Source of the DNA: Paracoccaceae bacterium
Lineage (GTDB): Bacteria; Pseudomonadota; Alphaproteobacteria; Rhodobacterales; Rhodobacteraceae
NCBI GenBank assembly: GCA_024742405.1
Contig: JANSYP010000003.1
Coordinates: 310,001 to 374,000 of the forward strand
DNA length: 64,000 nucleotides
Direction of reading: 5' to 3'
The notes under the pieces were generated by a model. The model was given only the letters and a program-made list of their open reading frames with translations, ran no database searches and was not told where the DNA came from. How positions within the stretch are numbered: the stretch's first letter is position 1; each line of letters opens with the position of its first letter. This document shows, in pieces, positions 1 to 9,620 of this stretch. The position numbers and the translations under genes were made by a program.

Positions 1-333
1 TCATCATCTATGATCCGAACTGTTGCCTCCAGCGCGCAGTCGAACGCGTCGCCTCAAAGCAAGGTCGCCAAGGGTGACGCAGCCATTTTGTCTTCGGTCC
101 TCGATTGCGCGTTTGGCGTGCCTTTGGATCGCAATGAGCGGCGAACGAAAGCAATGGCGAGACTGCGTCGCAACAAGGATGAGAATGCACCTGTCTGCGA
201 CCTTTTGCAGCTCAACCCATACCATTCAATACTCAAGCCATCCTCATTGCTTTTCGAAAAGTTGAGATCTCAAAACAGCAGACGATGAGAAGACCGCCCC
301 AAGACGGCCTTCTGCACATCCAGGCGGATTCTG
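1..333. other. Non-coding stretch downstream of RTX gene
   Basis: I see no convincing gene here. The open frames have no recognisable domains and overlap one another. The only structured element is the hairpin at 288-313, just past the stop of the RTX gene. Confidence 0.5.
288..313 (-). terminator. Possible terminator of the RTX gene
   Basis: On the minus strand a nine-pair stem (AGAAGGCCG with CGGTCTTCT, one G-T wobble) lies 20 bases past the stop of the RTX gene. No clean T-run follows, so it may be only an mRNA 3' hairpin rather than an intrinsic terminator. Confidence 0.35.
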
Positions 334-2535
334 TCAGACGACGAACAAAAGATCGTCGAACGCAAAGGTGGCGCTGAAGCCTGCATCGTCCGGACGCGCG
401 AATACCAACTCGTCGATCCCGAGGAAGTCGAGATTGTACGACGTCATCTCGTCGGTCTCCAAGGCGATATCCTGGGAATAGACTTCCTCGCCGTCGCGAA
501 AGCCACTCACAGTCATCGTGGTGAGGAACGTCAATGGCGAAGCTGTACTGCCTAATCCGCCGCCAAAGTCGCCGCTCACAAAATCGAACGTATCTCCGTC
601 CCGTGTGAGCGTCCAAGAATCCGAAACCTGGGAGACGCCCTCATTGTCGCCACCATCGCCGTCCCATTCGATGGCTGAAACCCGTGGCTGAAGGAACGGG
701 CTGCTTGATATCGGACTTCCCGTCCAGGTAAACCCCTGATAGCCTTCATTAACTGGGACATCCGGCCCGAACACTGAGTCTGGAAAGAGACTGAACTCTT
801 CAAAGTCGATCAACAGCTCCGTGCCGGTGTCAAAGTCCGCCTGACTGATCCCGGTCAAGATGATGGAACTGTCGAGCGTTCCGTCCTTGTCGGAATCCAC
901 GTCGATCTGCACCCCATCTGCCGTATCGGTGACAGTGCCGCTGCCATCCGACTCCAGGGTGGCGAAGAGGGATGCGAATTCCTCCAGGCTGGTGGCCTCG
1001 ATGATCTCGAAATCACTGTTCCTGAAGGCCAGTGTGTCTGTCCCAAGTTCGAAGTCGGTGATCGTGTTAGCCCCTGTGCTGATGATAAACCTGTCGGCAC
1101 CGTTGCCCCCGGTCTGCACGTCGTCACCGTCGCCACCATCGAACGTGTCGTTGCCGTCACCGCCGTTCAGAGTGTCATTGCCCAAGCCGCCGATCATGAG
1201 GTCGTCACCGTCACCGCCGCTCAACTCATCATCGCTAGACCCGCCGGTCAGGACATCATTGCCCGCTCCACCATCAACGATGCTGGTCGCGGCCGATGCG
1301 CCGGCGAAATAGACATCATTGCCCGCGCCCAGATCAGCGGTGACGGTGGTGAACCTGCCATCGGTGATCGCGTCCCATTGGCCGCCGAGCTGCTCCCCCT
1401 CGAACGAGCCCGCACCGATCCTCACAAAGTCGGCCTGGGCAGAACCCTGCACGTCGAAGCTGTTCTGCCAGCCCGACCCGTTGCTGGTCAGCCCGACCGT
1501 AGCGAAGACGCCGCGATCGGACTGGGAGGCATCCAGTTCGCCGCGTTTGACATTGTCGATACTGATCTCGACCGGATCGGTGAACGTGCCCGATCCGGGT
1601 GCTCCGCCGCCCTCGCCCGGAGCCCCGATCTGAACACGGGTATCGACGAGGGCATTTATCTCGATGCCAGAGACATCGCCAAGATCCTCGGCGCCGATCT
1701 TGACCTCGACATTCTTGACCCCGTTCCACTCCGCGGCCGGGCCGCCATCGAGCGTGAGCACTCCGTCCTCAAAACTCGCCGCGACCTCGTCGCCGAACGG
1801 GTCATCACCGTCCACGATGTCCGCATCATCGGCTGCGAGGTCCAGACCATAGGCTGCGGCGTCATCGCTGTTCGCGCCGGTGGGCACCTTGAAAGGCGCA
1901 TCCTGTTCGAGAGCCCCCAGTTCCCACTTGTCACGTTCTCCGTTGGCGTCGGACGAGCGTGAGAACAACACGTGGCTCGTCGGCGGCTCGGGCTGCAGGT
2001 CTTCGGCGAGTTGCATCGCCCTCTCGCCCTCGAAGCGGAGGATATCGGTGCTCCAGCGCCCGCCGACATGGATGTCGAACCCGGTGTCGGTCTCGAAAAA
2101 CTCCAGATCGGCTTCCCCGGCGATCGCAGCCGTGACCAATGCAATGAAATCATCCGCCGAAACCACCTCGCCGGCGTCGTTTTCCGCGAAGAGCTCTAGT
2201 CGATAGCGGCCGCCGTCATCATCGATGAAGTCTTCGGGCTCGTTCCTGTTGTCGTTCGTGGCTTCGAACTCCTTGAGCAGCTGAAGGGTGACCCGGCCGT
2301 CCGTGCCCTTCGAACCAGCATTGCCAAAGAAGTCGAGCTGCGCCCGGATGAGATCGTCGCCAAAGGCCGTGCCAATCACGTCGAGATTGATCTCATAAGT
2401 TTTTGCGCGGTCGCCGGAATCCACCCTCACGAACCCGCGTGGGTCGTCACCGGTCATGATCTCGGTAACGTCCACAATCGCATTGTCAGGGTTCTGCTGG
2501 CCGTCGGCCGCAGTTTCATTGATATCGTTGCTCAC
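334..2535 (-). CDS. RTX-type calcium-binding secreted protein
   Basis: This is a 733-residue acidic protein with no N-terminal signal peptide. About five glycine/aspartate-rich nonapeptide repeats (GGxGxDxLx type, such as GGDGDDLMIGG and GGLGNDTLNGG) sit at roughly residues 415-487 and form the calcium-binding beta-roll of RTX proteins. The region after the repeats ends in a beta-rich domain with a hydrophobic tail (FDDLLFVV), reminiscent of extracellular anchor or PEP-type domains. RTX proteins normally leave the cell by type I secretion, but no type I exporter genes are in the window. The GTG start at 2535 is chosen because AAAGGA stands at ribosome-binding distance before it. The N-terminal 400 residues contain no catalytic motif I recognise, so adhesin, surface-layer or enzyme roles stay open. 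Confidence 0.8.
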   Translation of the reverse strand: MSNDINETAADGQQNPDNAIVDVTEIMTGDDPRGFVRVDSGDRAKTYEINLDVIGTAFGDDLIRAQLDFFGNAGSKGTDGRVTLQLLKEFEATNDNRNEPEDFIDDDGGRYRLELFAENDAGEVVSADDFIALVTAAIAGEADLEFFETDTGFDIHVGGRWSTDILRFEGERAMQLAEDLQPEPPTSHVLFSRSSDANGERDKWELGALEQDAPFKVPTGANSDDAAAYGLDLAADDADIVDGDDPFGDEVAASFEDGVLTLDGGPAAEWNGVKNVEVKIGAEDLGDVSGIEINALVDTRVQIGAPGEGGGAPGSGTFTDPVEISIDNVKRGELDASQSDRGVFATVGLTSNGSGWQNSFDVQGSAQADFVRIGAGSFEGEQLGGQWDAITDGRFTTVTADLGAGNDVYFAGASAATSIVDGGAGNDVLTGGSSDDELSGGDGDDLMIGGLGNDTLNGGDGNDTFDGGDGDDVQTGGNGADRFIISTGANTITDFELGTDTLAFRNSDFEIIEATSLEEFASLFATLESDGSGTVTDTADGVQIDVDSDKDGTLDSSIILTGISQADFDTGTELLIDFEEFSLFPDSVFGPDVPVNEGYQGFTWTGSPISSSPFLQPRVSAIEWDGDGGDNEGVSQVSDSWTLTRDGDTFDFVSGDFGGGLGSTASPLTFLTTMTVSGFRDGEEVYSQDIALETDEMTSYNLDFLGIDELVFARPDDAGFSATFAFDDLLFVV

Positions 2536-3560
2536 GACATAGTCCTTTGAGTTGGCGCCGGGGTTGGAAAACTGGTCGTACGGGCGCGAAAAAAAATATA
2601 CAAAACAACTGCTTCGCGCAGATCACGGGCTTGCTGGGCCCTCAATCTCTACGAATTAGTTCGATTACGGAAACAGAATCATTAAAAATTGCTTAATTAG
2701 ACCATAATAAGAGACTATTAGTCATAACGACAAAGGAAGACACACGGCCGAAAGCTCCCACTTTTGGCGAATATCGCCGTATTCCAAATGGCTGATTTCA
2801 ATAGCTTTCGCTATGGGCACGTGACAAACCCGGACCGATTTCCATCTCCGGCCGGGCGCACGTCTGGGGGATATAGTGGACCCCGGCCTGGACGCTCTGC
2901 GGATCCAGCGGCGCCGTGCCGTGTTCAGTTTTGCTGACGCGCCCGAGAAATGCGGCCCCACTGGGTGGCCCGGCGCGGCCGCGGGCGTGGGAGCACACCG
3001 GGTCCGTGTCGGCGCACCGTGGACCGCGTGCGAGCGCCGCCCCTTCGGCAGCGTTATGGCCTTGACCGGAGTGGGTGCGACCGAGACCGCGTAGAGGTGA
3101 GACTTGGCCCCGGGCGCGGCTCGACCGCAGATAGGCCATCAACCGGGCGCCATCTGCACGGCTAAAGGCGGTGCGACAAGGCCAGGATGGCCCTTCGAGG
3201 GTCCGCCAAGCCGATCGACCTCAATGCGGCGCAAATTCGCAAGGATCTGGCCCGTTCTGATAGCGTCACCCGGATGGCACTCCCTATTTGTGGTGAGTAG
3301 CGAGCCAGACGCTCGGGACTGGCACATCAAGCGGGCAGAGCCAGCAATGTCATAGTAACGAGTTCTTCTCCGGCTTCGGCGCAGATGCCCCCCGGATGCG
3401 CCGGGGCCGGTTTTCGACCCAACGAGTGTCCCGCCGGTGGTGCCTCGGCAAGCCTCCTCGACAGTAGGCGCAATCTCGGCAAGTGGAACATGCAAACCAG
3501 GGATGTGAGCCGCCCGATCCGTCTCAGTCCACCTTTAGGGTTCGGAGAACGGCGGATCAG
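2536..3560. other. Intergenic region, AT-rich near the RTX promoter
   Basis: The first 180 bases upstream of the RTX start are much more AT-rich than the surroundings and probably carry its promoter. The rest holds only overlapping short frames with no recognisable domains. Confidence 0.4.
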
Positions 3561-3569
3561 AGAAGGTCG

Positions 3570-3720
3570 AGAGGTGTGCGACGCCGGTGGAAATCGTCAC
3601 CGCGTGGCGGCTGGTGGACGTCTTGCTGGTCCAGGCAACGCCACGGACCGATGCGATCCGGAAATTAGCGCAACCGAACAAACCTACGGCCTGTGGCGCA
3701 ACAAACGAGCCATGTCCACT
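3570..3720 (+). mobile_element. IS3-family OrfA remnant
   Basis: Two adjacent plus frames together give the signature of an IS3 OrfA helix-turn-helix protein. One frame reads PVEIVTAWRLVDVLLVQAT...DAIRKL; the other continues EISATEQTYGLWRNK, matching the usual '..IG(V)TEQTYYRWRKE' segment. A frameshift separates the two halves and the leucine zipper that should follow is absent. This is a dead fragment of roughly 50 codons. Confidence 0.65.
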
Positions 3721-3859
3721 CGCCTTACGCGGCGCCACCGGTAAAAACCGACGGGCGACGGTCCGGAGAAAGTGGCGTGTGCGATCCGCAGGCGCCGCAC
3801 GCAAGGCTTTGGCGATGGGCTGGTCGCACAGACCCACCTCTGCATTGTGCGCGGCATTC

Positions 3860-3985
3860 CGAGAGTCATCCAATCCGAGTTGCCGTTATGCTGCGTCACT
3901 GGCTCGATGAACGCGGTTTTGACGCTTGAACCCGAGATCCGCTCCTCTAGGGCGTCGGCTCTGAACTCCGGGCCGTCGCCAGTGG
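3860..3985 (-). mobile_element. IS3-type OrfB integrase-core remnant
   Basis: A minus frame contains GDGPEFRADALEERISGSSV followed by KTAFIEP. This matches the retroviral-type integrase core of IS3 OrfB proteins around the second catalytic Asp (SDNGPEF...) and the conserved IEPGSPWENG block, here degraded to IEPVTQHNG. It faces opposite to the OrfA remnant 150 bases away, so at least two insertions or an inversion are recorded here. No intact reading frame remains. Confidence 0.6.
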
Positions 3986-4206
3986 TTGCTCGAGCCGGTG
4001 ACGCAACAGGCGCAGTCTTCGACGTGCTTCGGCAGGCCCGGATCATCATCTAAGGCTGGCGACGCCATTAGACACCACGCGGCTACTCAGCGCGGTGGGC
4101 TATCTACCGCCAGGCCGTTGTTCAAATGGATGCTCGACCGCGGATGCACCAATAATCAAAGTGAACCACTCAGGCGAGGCTGATCGGAATTCGCAAGTAA
4201 CGTGCC

Positions 4207-4890
4207 TCACTCTTCGAAATAGCTTCGGTGCGTTGTGTAAAGTGCATCGATCGTGGGCGTGAGCCGGTCCAGATGTGTCCTCAGGATGCGCGTACCTGCT
4301 TCGTCATCGCCTTTGAAAAGTGCGTCCAGTAGAGCCTCGTGATCCGCGTAGAGTGTCTCCATGGCCTTTTGGCTGGTCAGAGACAGCATGCACAAGCGAT
4401 CGATCTGGGCTTTGTTGGCCGCGATGATATCGAAGGCAAATGCATGGCCCGACGCGCGACACAGCAGCTTGTGAAACTGGTAGTCCAGATCGTGGAATGC
4501 TTCGGCGTCTTCACGCGAAATGGCGGTGCGCTGGGCCCGCAAGTTTGACCGCAGTTCGGCATCCACAGACATGTCGCGATTCCTGGCAACCTCCCGTACG
4601 ACCTCCAGTTCGATGGCGGCGCGCACGAAGCGCGCGTTGGAGATGATCTCTCTTGAAAACGGGCGGACGATCGTTGCGCGTTGCGGGCGGATCAGCAGCA
4701 GGTTGAGATTTGCCAACCGCGTGAATGCTTCACGGACCGGCTGACGAGAGAAGCCAAAGGACTTCGCGATCTCCGTTTCCGAAATCTTCGTTCCAGGCAG
4801 CAGCTCCAGCCTCACGATCTGACCAAAGAGCGTCTCGAATACATGATCGCTGCCAGTTTTCCTGTCGGTGAGCGCCACGGCCATCGTCAT
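4207..4890 (-). CDS. GntR-family regulator, FCD (FadR) subfamily
   Basis: This 227-residue protein has an N-terminal winged helix (ISETEIAKSFGFSRQPVREAF) and a C-terminal all-helical FCD ligand domain with metal-binding-type histidines (for example HDLDYQFHKLL and DHEALLDAL). It is divergent from the SDR/TRAP operon at 5087 and very probably its regulator. FCD proteins in this setting usually sense sugar acids or other small carboxylates. The start at 4890 (MTMAVALTDRK) is preferred over the upstream ATG at 4986 because GGGAAAG precedes it and family members start near there. A candidate operator lies at 5032-5047. Confidence 0.85.
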   Translation of the reverse strand: MTMAVALTDRKTGSDHVFETLFGQIVRLELLPGTKISETEIAKSFGFSRQPVREAFTRLANLNLLLIRPQRATIVRPFSREIISNARFVRAAIELEVVREVARNRDMSVDAELRSNLRAQRTAISREDAEAFHDLDYQFHKLLCRASGHAFAFDIIAANKAQIDRLCMLSLTSQKAMETLYADHEALLDALFKGDDEAGTRILRTHLDRLTPTIDALYTTHRSYFEE

Positions 4891-5031
4891 CGGTTCTTTC
4901 CCATCTGTTCGCGTAGCAACTGTGTCGATTCGTTGCCGAAAGGTACAGTCTAAATGGTGTCGACTAGGCTTTTTCGCCATGGTCATTGCTGAAAAATATA
5001 CGGATTTTTCGTCTCTTCACAAAAGTTATGT

Positions 5032-5047
5032 TGACTAGTATCCAAGT
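5032..5047. promoter_or_regulatory. Candidate operator for the GntR regulator
   Basis: TGACTAGTATCCAAGT stands between the divergent regulator (4890) and the SDR gene (5087). A nearly identical 16-mer, TGACTAGTATGGAAGT, occupies the same place in the second GntR/TRAP locus at 50753-50768. Fourteen of 16 positions agree, which suggests a shared FCD-regulator binding site. Confidence 0.5.
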
Positions 5048-5086
5048 TTTGCCAAAGCTCTGAAAAACGATCCTGAGAGGCTCACC

Positions 5087-5875
5087 ATGAACGTAGAACT
5101 TGCTCAGCAGAGCAAATCTGTTCCCGCACTCGCGCTGGCGGGAAAGGTCGCGCTGGTGACAGGTGGCGGCCGGGACATCGGTCAAGCCTGTGCCATCGCA
5201 TTGGCGGCGAAGGGTGCCTCTGTCGCGGTCAGTTACCATACCAGCGCGCACGGAGCGGACGAGACCGTTGCGCAAATCGAGGATGCGGGCGGGCGTTCGA
5301 TGGCGGTGAGCGCCGACCTGGCGCAGCCGGACAGTGCCAAGGCGTTCGTGGAAGCCGTCGTCGCCGAATATGGTCACATCGACACGCTGGTGAACAACGC
5401 TGGCGGTCTGGTCGCACGAAAAACCTTGGAAGAGATGGACCTTGCCCATTGGCAGGCTGTCATGGACCTGAACCTGACCTCTGTTTTCACCATGACAAAA
5501 TCCTGCCTGCCGCACATGCGCGAGAATGGATGCATCATCAACCTGGCAAGCCTTGCAGGACGCGACGGCGGCGGGCCGGGCGCGGTGGCTTATGCGACAT
5601 CGAAGGGCGCCGTCATGACGATGACCCGCGGGCTCGCAAAGGAGCTGGGTCCGAAAATCCGGGTCAATGCCCTGTGCCCCGGCATGATCGACACCAATTT
5701 CCACAACGTCTTCACCAAGGATGAAGTGCGGGCCAAGGTCGCGGCATCCACACCGCTGAAACGCGAAGGCACCCCACAGGAAATCGGAGAGCTTGTCGCG
5801 TTTCTCGCGACGGACGGTGCCGGCTTCATCAATGGGGCCTGCATCGACGTGAACGGGGGCGTTGCGTTCTCGTAG
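5087..5875 (+). CDS. Short-chain dehydrogenase/reductase (SDR)
   Basis: This 262-residue classical SDR shows the cofactor motif TGGGRDIG at about residues 25-32, the NNAGG motif, the catalytic Ser in NLASLAG and the YATSK catalytic pair. It ends in the usual INGACIDVNGG segment. In the motif TGxxxGxG the sixth position is Asp rather than Gly. It opens the operon that continues into the TRAP transporter genes, so it probably oxidises or reduces the imported carboxylate or sugar acid. The exact substrate cannot be read from the sequence; gluconate-5-dehydrogenase-like and 3-oxoacyl-reductase-like members look much alike. GAGAGG precedes the ATG. Confidence 0.85.
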   Translation: MNVELAQQSKSVPALALAGKVALVTGGGRDIGQACAIALAAKGASVAVSYHTSAHGADETVAQIEDAGGRSMAVSADLAQPDSAKAFVEAVVAEYGHIDTLVNNAGGLVARKTLEEMDLAHWQAVMDLNLTSVFTMTKSCLPHMRENGCIINLASLAGRDGGGPGAVAYATSKGAVMTMTRGLAKELGPKIRVNALCPGMIDTNFHNVFTKDEVRAKVAASTPLKREGTPQEIGELVAFLATDGAGFINGACIDVNGGVAFS

Positions 5876-5949
5876 AGCCGCGGCGACCTCACCAAAAACC
5901 GGGTCATCACGCCCCGGACAAAGACCTGAACTTGAACTGGGAGGAAACG

Positions 5950-6936
5950 ATGTTCAATTTCTCGCTGAAGGCAATCGCTGCAGCCACTGTGCTGGCGGTC
6001 GGTGGCATCTCCACAGCATCCGCCGACGTCACGCTGCGCGGTGCAAGCATGTTTGATGAGGAGCATGCCTTTACCAAAACGCTGCGTGAATTCGAGCGTC
6101 TTGTCGCAGAGAAGTATGATGGCGACGTCGAGTTCGACCTGCGCCTGAACGGCGAGCTTGGCGTTGAATCCGACTATGTCACGTATCTGAACCAGGGCGT
6201 CGCGGTCGACTACACCATCATCGCGCCGTCCAACATGGCAGTATTCTCGGAATCGATCCCGCTGATGGACATGCCCTTCCTGTTCCGCGATCTGGAGCAT
6301 TGGGACGCGGTTCTGTCGTCGGATGCCCTGAAACCGCTGGAAGATGACCTGCGCGAAAAAGCCGGCATCGTGATCGTGGGCTATCACGGCGGCGGCGTCC
6401 GCAACCTCGCCTCTGCCGAGCCGATCACGAACATGGAAGAACTGGCAGGCCACCGGATGCGCGTCATGGGCGCACCGATCCAGGCGCAGACCTTTTCGGC
6501 CGTGGGCGCGGCCCCGTCGGCGATTGCCTATGACGAAGTCTACAATGCGATCCAGACGGGCGTCATCGCAGGGTTCGAGAACGAGGCAGCCTCGATCCAG
6601 AACCTCAAGTTCTACGAAGTCGCGCCGTACATCTCGCTGACCCAGCACACGATCACCGTGCGTCCGATCGTGATGTCCGCTAAGATCTTTGACGCGCTGC
6701 CTGCCGATCTTCAGGCGGCAATCATGGCGGCGGGTGCAGAAGCTGGCGCCTTCGGGCGTGCGCTGGAAAGCAATCAGGACAGCGAAAAGCTGCAAGCGAT
6801 GGCAGATGCAGGTCAGATCGAAGTGCTCGACTTCGCAGGCCGCGAGAAGATGCTCGAGCTCGTCCAGCCGGTGCAAGACGCCTACGCGGCCGAACTCGGG
6901 GCAACCGAACTGCTGGAAAACGTCCGCGGGATGTAA
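5950..6936 (+). CDS. TRAP transporter substrate-binding protein, DctP type
   Basis: This periplasmic solute receptor of a TRAP transporter has 328 residues with a Sec signal peptide (FSLKAIAAATVLAVGGISTASA). The mature part has DctP family features, including GAPIQAQTFSAVGA followed by PSAIAYDEVYNAIQTG, where the conserved Arg/Asn region contacts a carboxylate. The ATG at 5950 is chosen because GGAGGAAACG stands directly before it; an in-frame TTG lies upstream at 5932. The gene sits 74 bases after the SDR gene. A strong hairpin follows it (6954-6983), which would favour higher expression of the receptor than of the membrane subunits. Confidence 0.9.
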   Translation: MFNFSLKAIAAATVLAVGGISTASADVTLRGASMFDEEHAFTKTLREFERLVAEKYDGDVEFDLRLNGELGVESDYVTYLNQGVAVDYTIIAPSNMAVFSESIPLMDMPFLFRDLEHWDAVLSSDALKPLEDDLREKAGIVIVGYHGGGVRNLASAEPITNMEELAGHRMRVMGAPIQAQTFSAVGAAPSAIAYDEVYNAIQTGVIAGFENEAASIQNLKFYEVAPYISLTQHTITVRPIVMSAKIFDALPADLQAAIMAAGAEAGAFGRALESNQDSEKLQAMADAGQIEVLDFAGREKMLELVQPVQDAYAAELGATELLENVRGM

Positions 6937-6953
6937 TTTGGCCGGCACAAGAT

Positions 6954-6983
6954 GCGGCGTGCGTTTTGCACGCCGCTTTTTTT
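6954..6983 (+). terminator. Intra-operon terminator/attenuator after dctP
   Basis: A perfect nine-pair stem GCGGCGTGC/GCACGCCGC with a GTTTT loop is followed directly by seven T. It has every feature of an intrinsic terminator, yet stands between the receptor and membrane genes of one transport system. It probably gives partial termination, so the receptor is made in excess. Confidence 0.8.
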
Positions 6984-7035
6984 GCGCGACCGGGTGAGGG
7001 TCCGCATTGGCAGAACGATCGGGAGGGGGCAAAAC

Positions 7036-7530
7036 ATGATCGGCACAGTGCTCGAGGGCTTTTGCAAAGGCCTACGCGTTTTGCTCGGCGTCCTTATGGG
7101 CGCACTCGCCCTCCCTGTCGCGATGCAGGTGATCTCCAGATACACCGGCCTGATCCCAACATTTCTTTGGACCGAGGAACTTGCGACCTTCATTTTCGTT
7201 TGGATCGTGATGATCGGATCGATGGTCGCCGTCTGGGACGGGACGCACTTTGACGTGCGCGTGATCCCGGATGCCAGGTCCCCATTTCTTCGACTTCTGC
7301 AGAATGGACTGGTTCACGTGGCGATCATGATCTTCGCTGTGCTGTTCGTCGTATATGGCATCGAGTATACGGAGTTCGGGAACAACCAGCGCTCTGTCAT
7401 GATGCGCGCGAACCTGGCGATCACCTACATCTCGGTACCCATCGCCGGCGCGGTCTGGTTCGTGTTCGCGAGCTACAGGTTGGCCCAAGAAATTGCGAAG
7501 TTCCGCGACAGCGCGGCCTCGATATCATGA
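7036..7530 (+). CDS. TRAP transporter small membrane subunit, DctQ type
   Basis: This 164-residue membrane protein has four predicted transmembrane helices and the DctQ pattern RYTGLIPTFLWTEELATF in the first loop. It joins the large permease to form the Na+-driven membrane part of the TRAP system. The ATG at 7036 follows GGGAGGGGGC; the longer frame starting at 6952 would run through the terminator hairpin and is rejected. The stop overlaps the next start by four bases (ATGA at 7527-7530), so translation is coupled. Confidence 0.9.
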   Translation: MIGTVLEGFCKGLRVLLGVLMGALALPVAMQVISRYTGLIPTFLWTEELATFIFVWIVMIGSMVAVWDGTHFDVRVIPDARSPFLRLLQNGLVHVAIMIFAVLFVVYGIEYTEFGNNQRSVMMRANLAITYISVPIAGAVWFVFASYRLAQEIAKFRDSAASIS

Positions 7531-8834
7531 TCCTGGATACCGCCACCGCAAGCAGTTTGCTGATCTGCGGCTTTCTCGTGCTGATTTTTCTGCGCGTTCC
7601 GGTCGCCTTCGCGCTTGGGCTGTCAACGATCCCGGTTGTCTTGCTGGAGTTGCGACTGACGCCGTTCATCGTGCTCGACCGCATGTTCCAGTCCTACAAC
7701 TCCTTCATCCTGCTCGCCGTGCCGTTCTTTCTGCTGGCGGCGAACCTGATGAATTCCGGCAAGGTCACGGACCGGTTGATCGAGCTTGCGCGCGTTCTAA
7801 CCGGTTGGCTGCCCGGCGGGCTGGGGCACGTCAACGTGGCGGTGTCGATGCTGTTCGCAGGGATTTCCGGGTCATCCACCGCCGATGCTGCGGGCATCGG
7901 GAAAATCCTCATTCCGGCGATGCAGAGAGAGGGGTACGATACCCGCTTTGCCGTGGCCATCACGGCGTGCTCGTCCGTGATGGGTGTCATAATCCCACCG
8001 TCTATCCTGATGATCGTCTGGGGCGGGGTCATGCAGGTTTCGGTCGGGGCGTTGTTCCTAGGTGGTGCCATCCCGGGCGTGATGATCGGGTTCGCCTTGA
8101 TGGCAACCGTCTACGGCTTCGCCAAGGCTCGGAATTACCCCGTTACCGCCACACCGAACTGGGGAGAGTTCTGCGCGGCCTGGAAAGGTGCGGCGCTCGC
8201 CTTGCTCACGCCGATCTTCGTGATTGGCGGCATTGTGGGCGGTATCGTCACTCCGACCGAGAGCGCCATAATCGCCGCCGGGTATGCGCTGATCCTCGGG
8301 ATGTTCGTATACCGCACCGTGCGGCCCAGGGATCTCGGCTTCATCCTTTACGACACGGCGCGTTTTGCCGCGATCTCCCTCTTTGCCATTGGAACAGCCT
8401 CTGCCTTCGGCTGGCTCCTGTCTTTCTACAATGCGCCGCGCCTGATCGTCGGTCTGATCACGGCGTGGGAGTTCGGACCATTTGGCACCGCGCTGATCAT
8501 CGCGCTCCTGTTTCTGATCTTCGGGCTGTTCATCGACGCGATTCCAACGATCATCATTCTGGGCACGGTGCTTATGCCGGTAGCGCAGGCAAGCAACATT
8601 GACCCGATCGCCTTCGCGATCATCGGCATCGTGTCCTTGGCATTTGGCCTCGTCACCCCGCCTTATGGTTTATGTCTGCTGATCTCTGCGGCAATCGGCG
8701 GTTTGAACGTGGTGCAGGTTCTGAAGGAAGTCGCGATCATCCTCGCGCCGATGTTGCTAATCTTGGTACTGCTCGCGGCCTTTCCGGAAATCGTCCTGTG
8801 GCTGCCCAGGCTGGTCATGCCGGAGAGCTTCTGA
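7527..8834 (+). CDS. TRAP transporter large permease, DctM type
   Basis: This 435-residue permease has about twelve hydrophobic helices and DctM signatures: FAGISGSSTADAAGIGKILI, SSVMGVIIPPSIL and FGLVTPPYGLCL. It forms the transport channel with the DctQ subunit just upstream and completes the SDR-dctP-dctQ-dctM operon. Length is normal for the family and no defect is visible. The substrate is probably a carboxylate or sugar acid. Confidence 0.92.
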   Translation: MILDTATASSLLICGFLVLIFLRVPVAFALGLSTIPVVLLELRLTPFIVLDRMFQSYNSFILLAVPFFLLAANLMNSGKVTDRLIELARVLTGWLPGGLGHVNVAVSMLFAGISGSSTADAAGIGKILIPAMQREGYDTRFAVAITACSSVMGVIIPPSILMIVWGGVMQVSVGALFLGGAIPGVMIGFALMATVYGFAKARNYPVTATPNWGEFCAAWKGAALALLTPIFVIGGIVGGIVTPTESAIIAAGYALILGMFVYRTVRPRDLGFILYDTARFAAISLFAIGTASAFGWLLSFYNAPRLIVGLITAWEFGPFGTALIIALLFLIFGLFIDAIPTIIILGTVLMPVAQASNIDPIAFAIIGIVSLAFGLVTPPYGLCLLISAAIGGLNVVQVLKEVAIILAPMLLILVLLAAFPEIVLWLPRLVMPESF

Positions 8835-9119
8835 TTTCTCCTGGGATTATCTTTGACACTTTCAAAGATCTGAACAGGTGCCGACAGTCATCGCTGACCC
8901 CGGTCGCGGGCGCAGCATTCAGTGTTCAGGGCTCTGAGACGCCGTGCCGAGACGCAGCAGAGGTGCGATACTCACGGCCCATGCCTGCGGTACGCCGAGG
9001 TGCCGGGCTCAACGGTGCCAACTCCGCAAAGCAGATGGAATGGATGGCTCCCGCTCGACGGCGACCCCCTTCGCGTGCCAAACGTTGTTGGATGCATCCC
9101 ACGTAAATCGCCCGAACCG
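8835..9119. other. Gap between TRAP operon and IS remnant
   Basis: I see no gene, repeat or clear terminator in this stretch. Confidence 0.4.
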
Positions 9120-9620
9120 ACTTAGACTTGGCGAAATACGTATTGGAGGCACACGGTCACGATGCGCAGGACGAAGCTGTTCTACCGACGGTATTGCGTC
9201 GGGATCCTGCTGCCGCTTTTTTTGCCGGACTGCCGTCGTGCATCGTCGGAACTGAAGCCTGCTGCGTCGCGCACTTGGCGGAGCGACCGAAGGCGAGGAA
9301 GGCGGGTTTCTTCGGATGTTTCGGGATATGCAGTGCGGCACCGATGAAGATTTGACCGAACTGGGTAAACGTGTCTCTGGCTATGACCGAAAGATCCGGA
9401 ACCCCTTCCGCAACAACGGTATGTGCCAACGTTTCGCTAGGCTCAAAAGGACCGGTCCGATCTTGAAAACCGCTCTGGTTGCGGCTCTTGGCGATCGCTT
9501 CGGCCTCAAATACGGGCGTCGGTTCGCCGCCTGGCTGGAGTTGGTTCCGCTCATTGGGAACTCCACCAAGGAAAAGTCACAAGTCTTGCCGAAGCGGGTG
9601 TCCTCTGACGTTGTTCGGAT
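9120..9620 (+). mobile_element. IS110-family transposase remnant
   Basis: Fragments of an IS110/IS1111-type DEDD transposase are recognisable in order. DLAKYVLEAHGHDAQ is the segment around the first catalytic Asp. FFAGLPSCIVGTEACCVAHL matches 'FFA.LPPCLVGMEACATAHHW'. After a deletion and frame change, GPILKTALVAALGDRFGLKYGRRFAAW and LELVP match the C-terminal transposase_20 block. The middle third is missing and several stops interrupt it, so it cannot be active. No terminal repeats were seen. Confidence 0.75.

Noticed and set aside
1075-1290. Tandem DNA repeat, possible CRISPR-like array
   Set aside because: The periodicity comes from the RTX nonapeptide repeats of the coding sequence; there are no spacers of constant length.
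5031-5045. TTGACTAGTATCCAA as an FNR box
   Set aside because: The right half is TCCA, not TCAA, and the full 16-mer repeats at the other GntR locus, so a GntR operator is the better reading.
5590-7032. 480-codon minus-strand open frame
   Set aside because: It lies antisense to the SDR and dctP genes, which have full family motifs. The frame is His/Arg-rich without domains, a typical mirror of a GC-rich gene.
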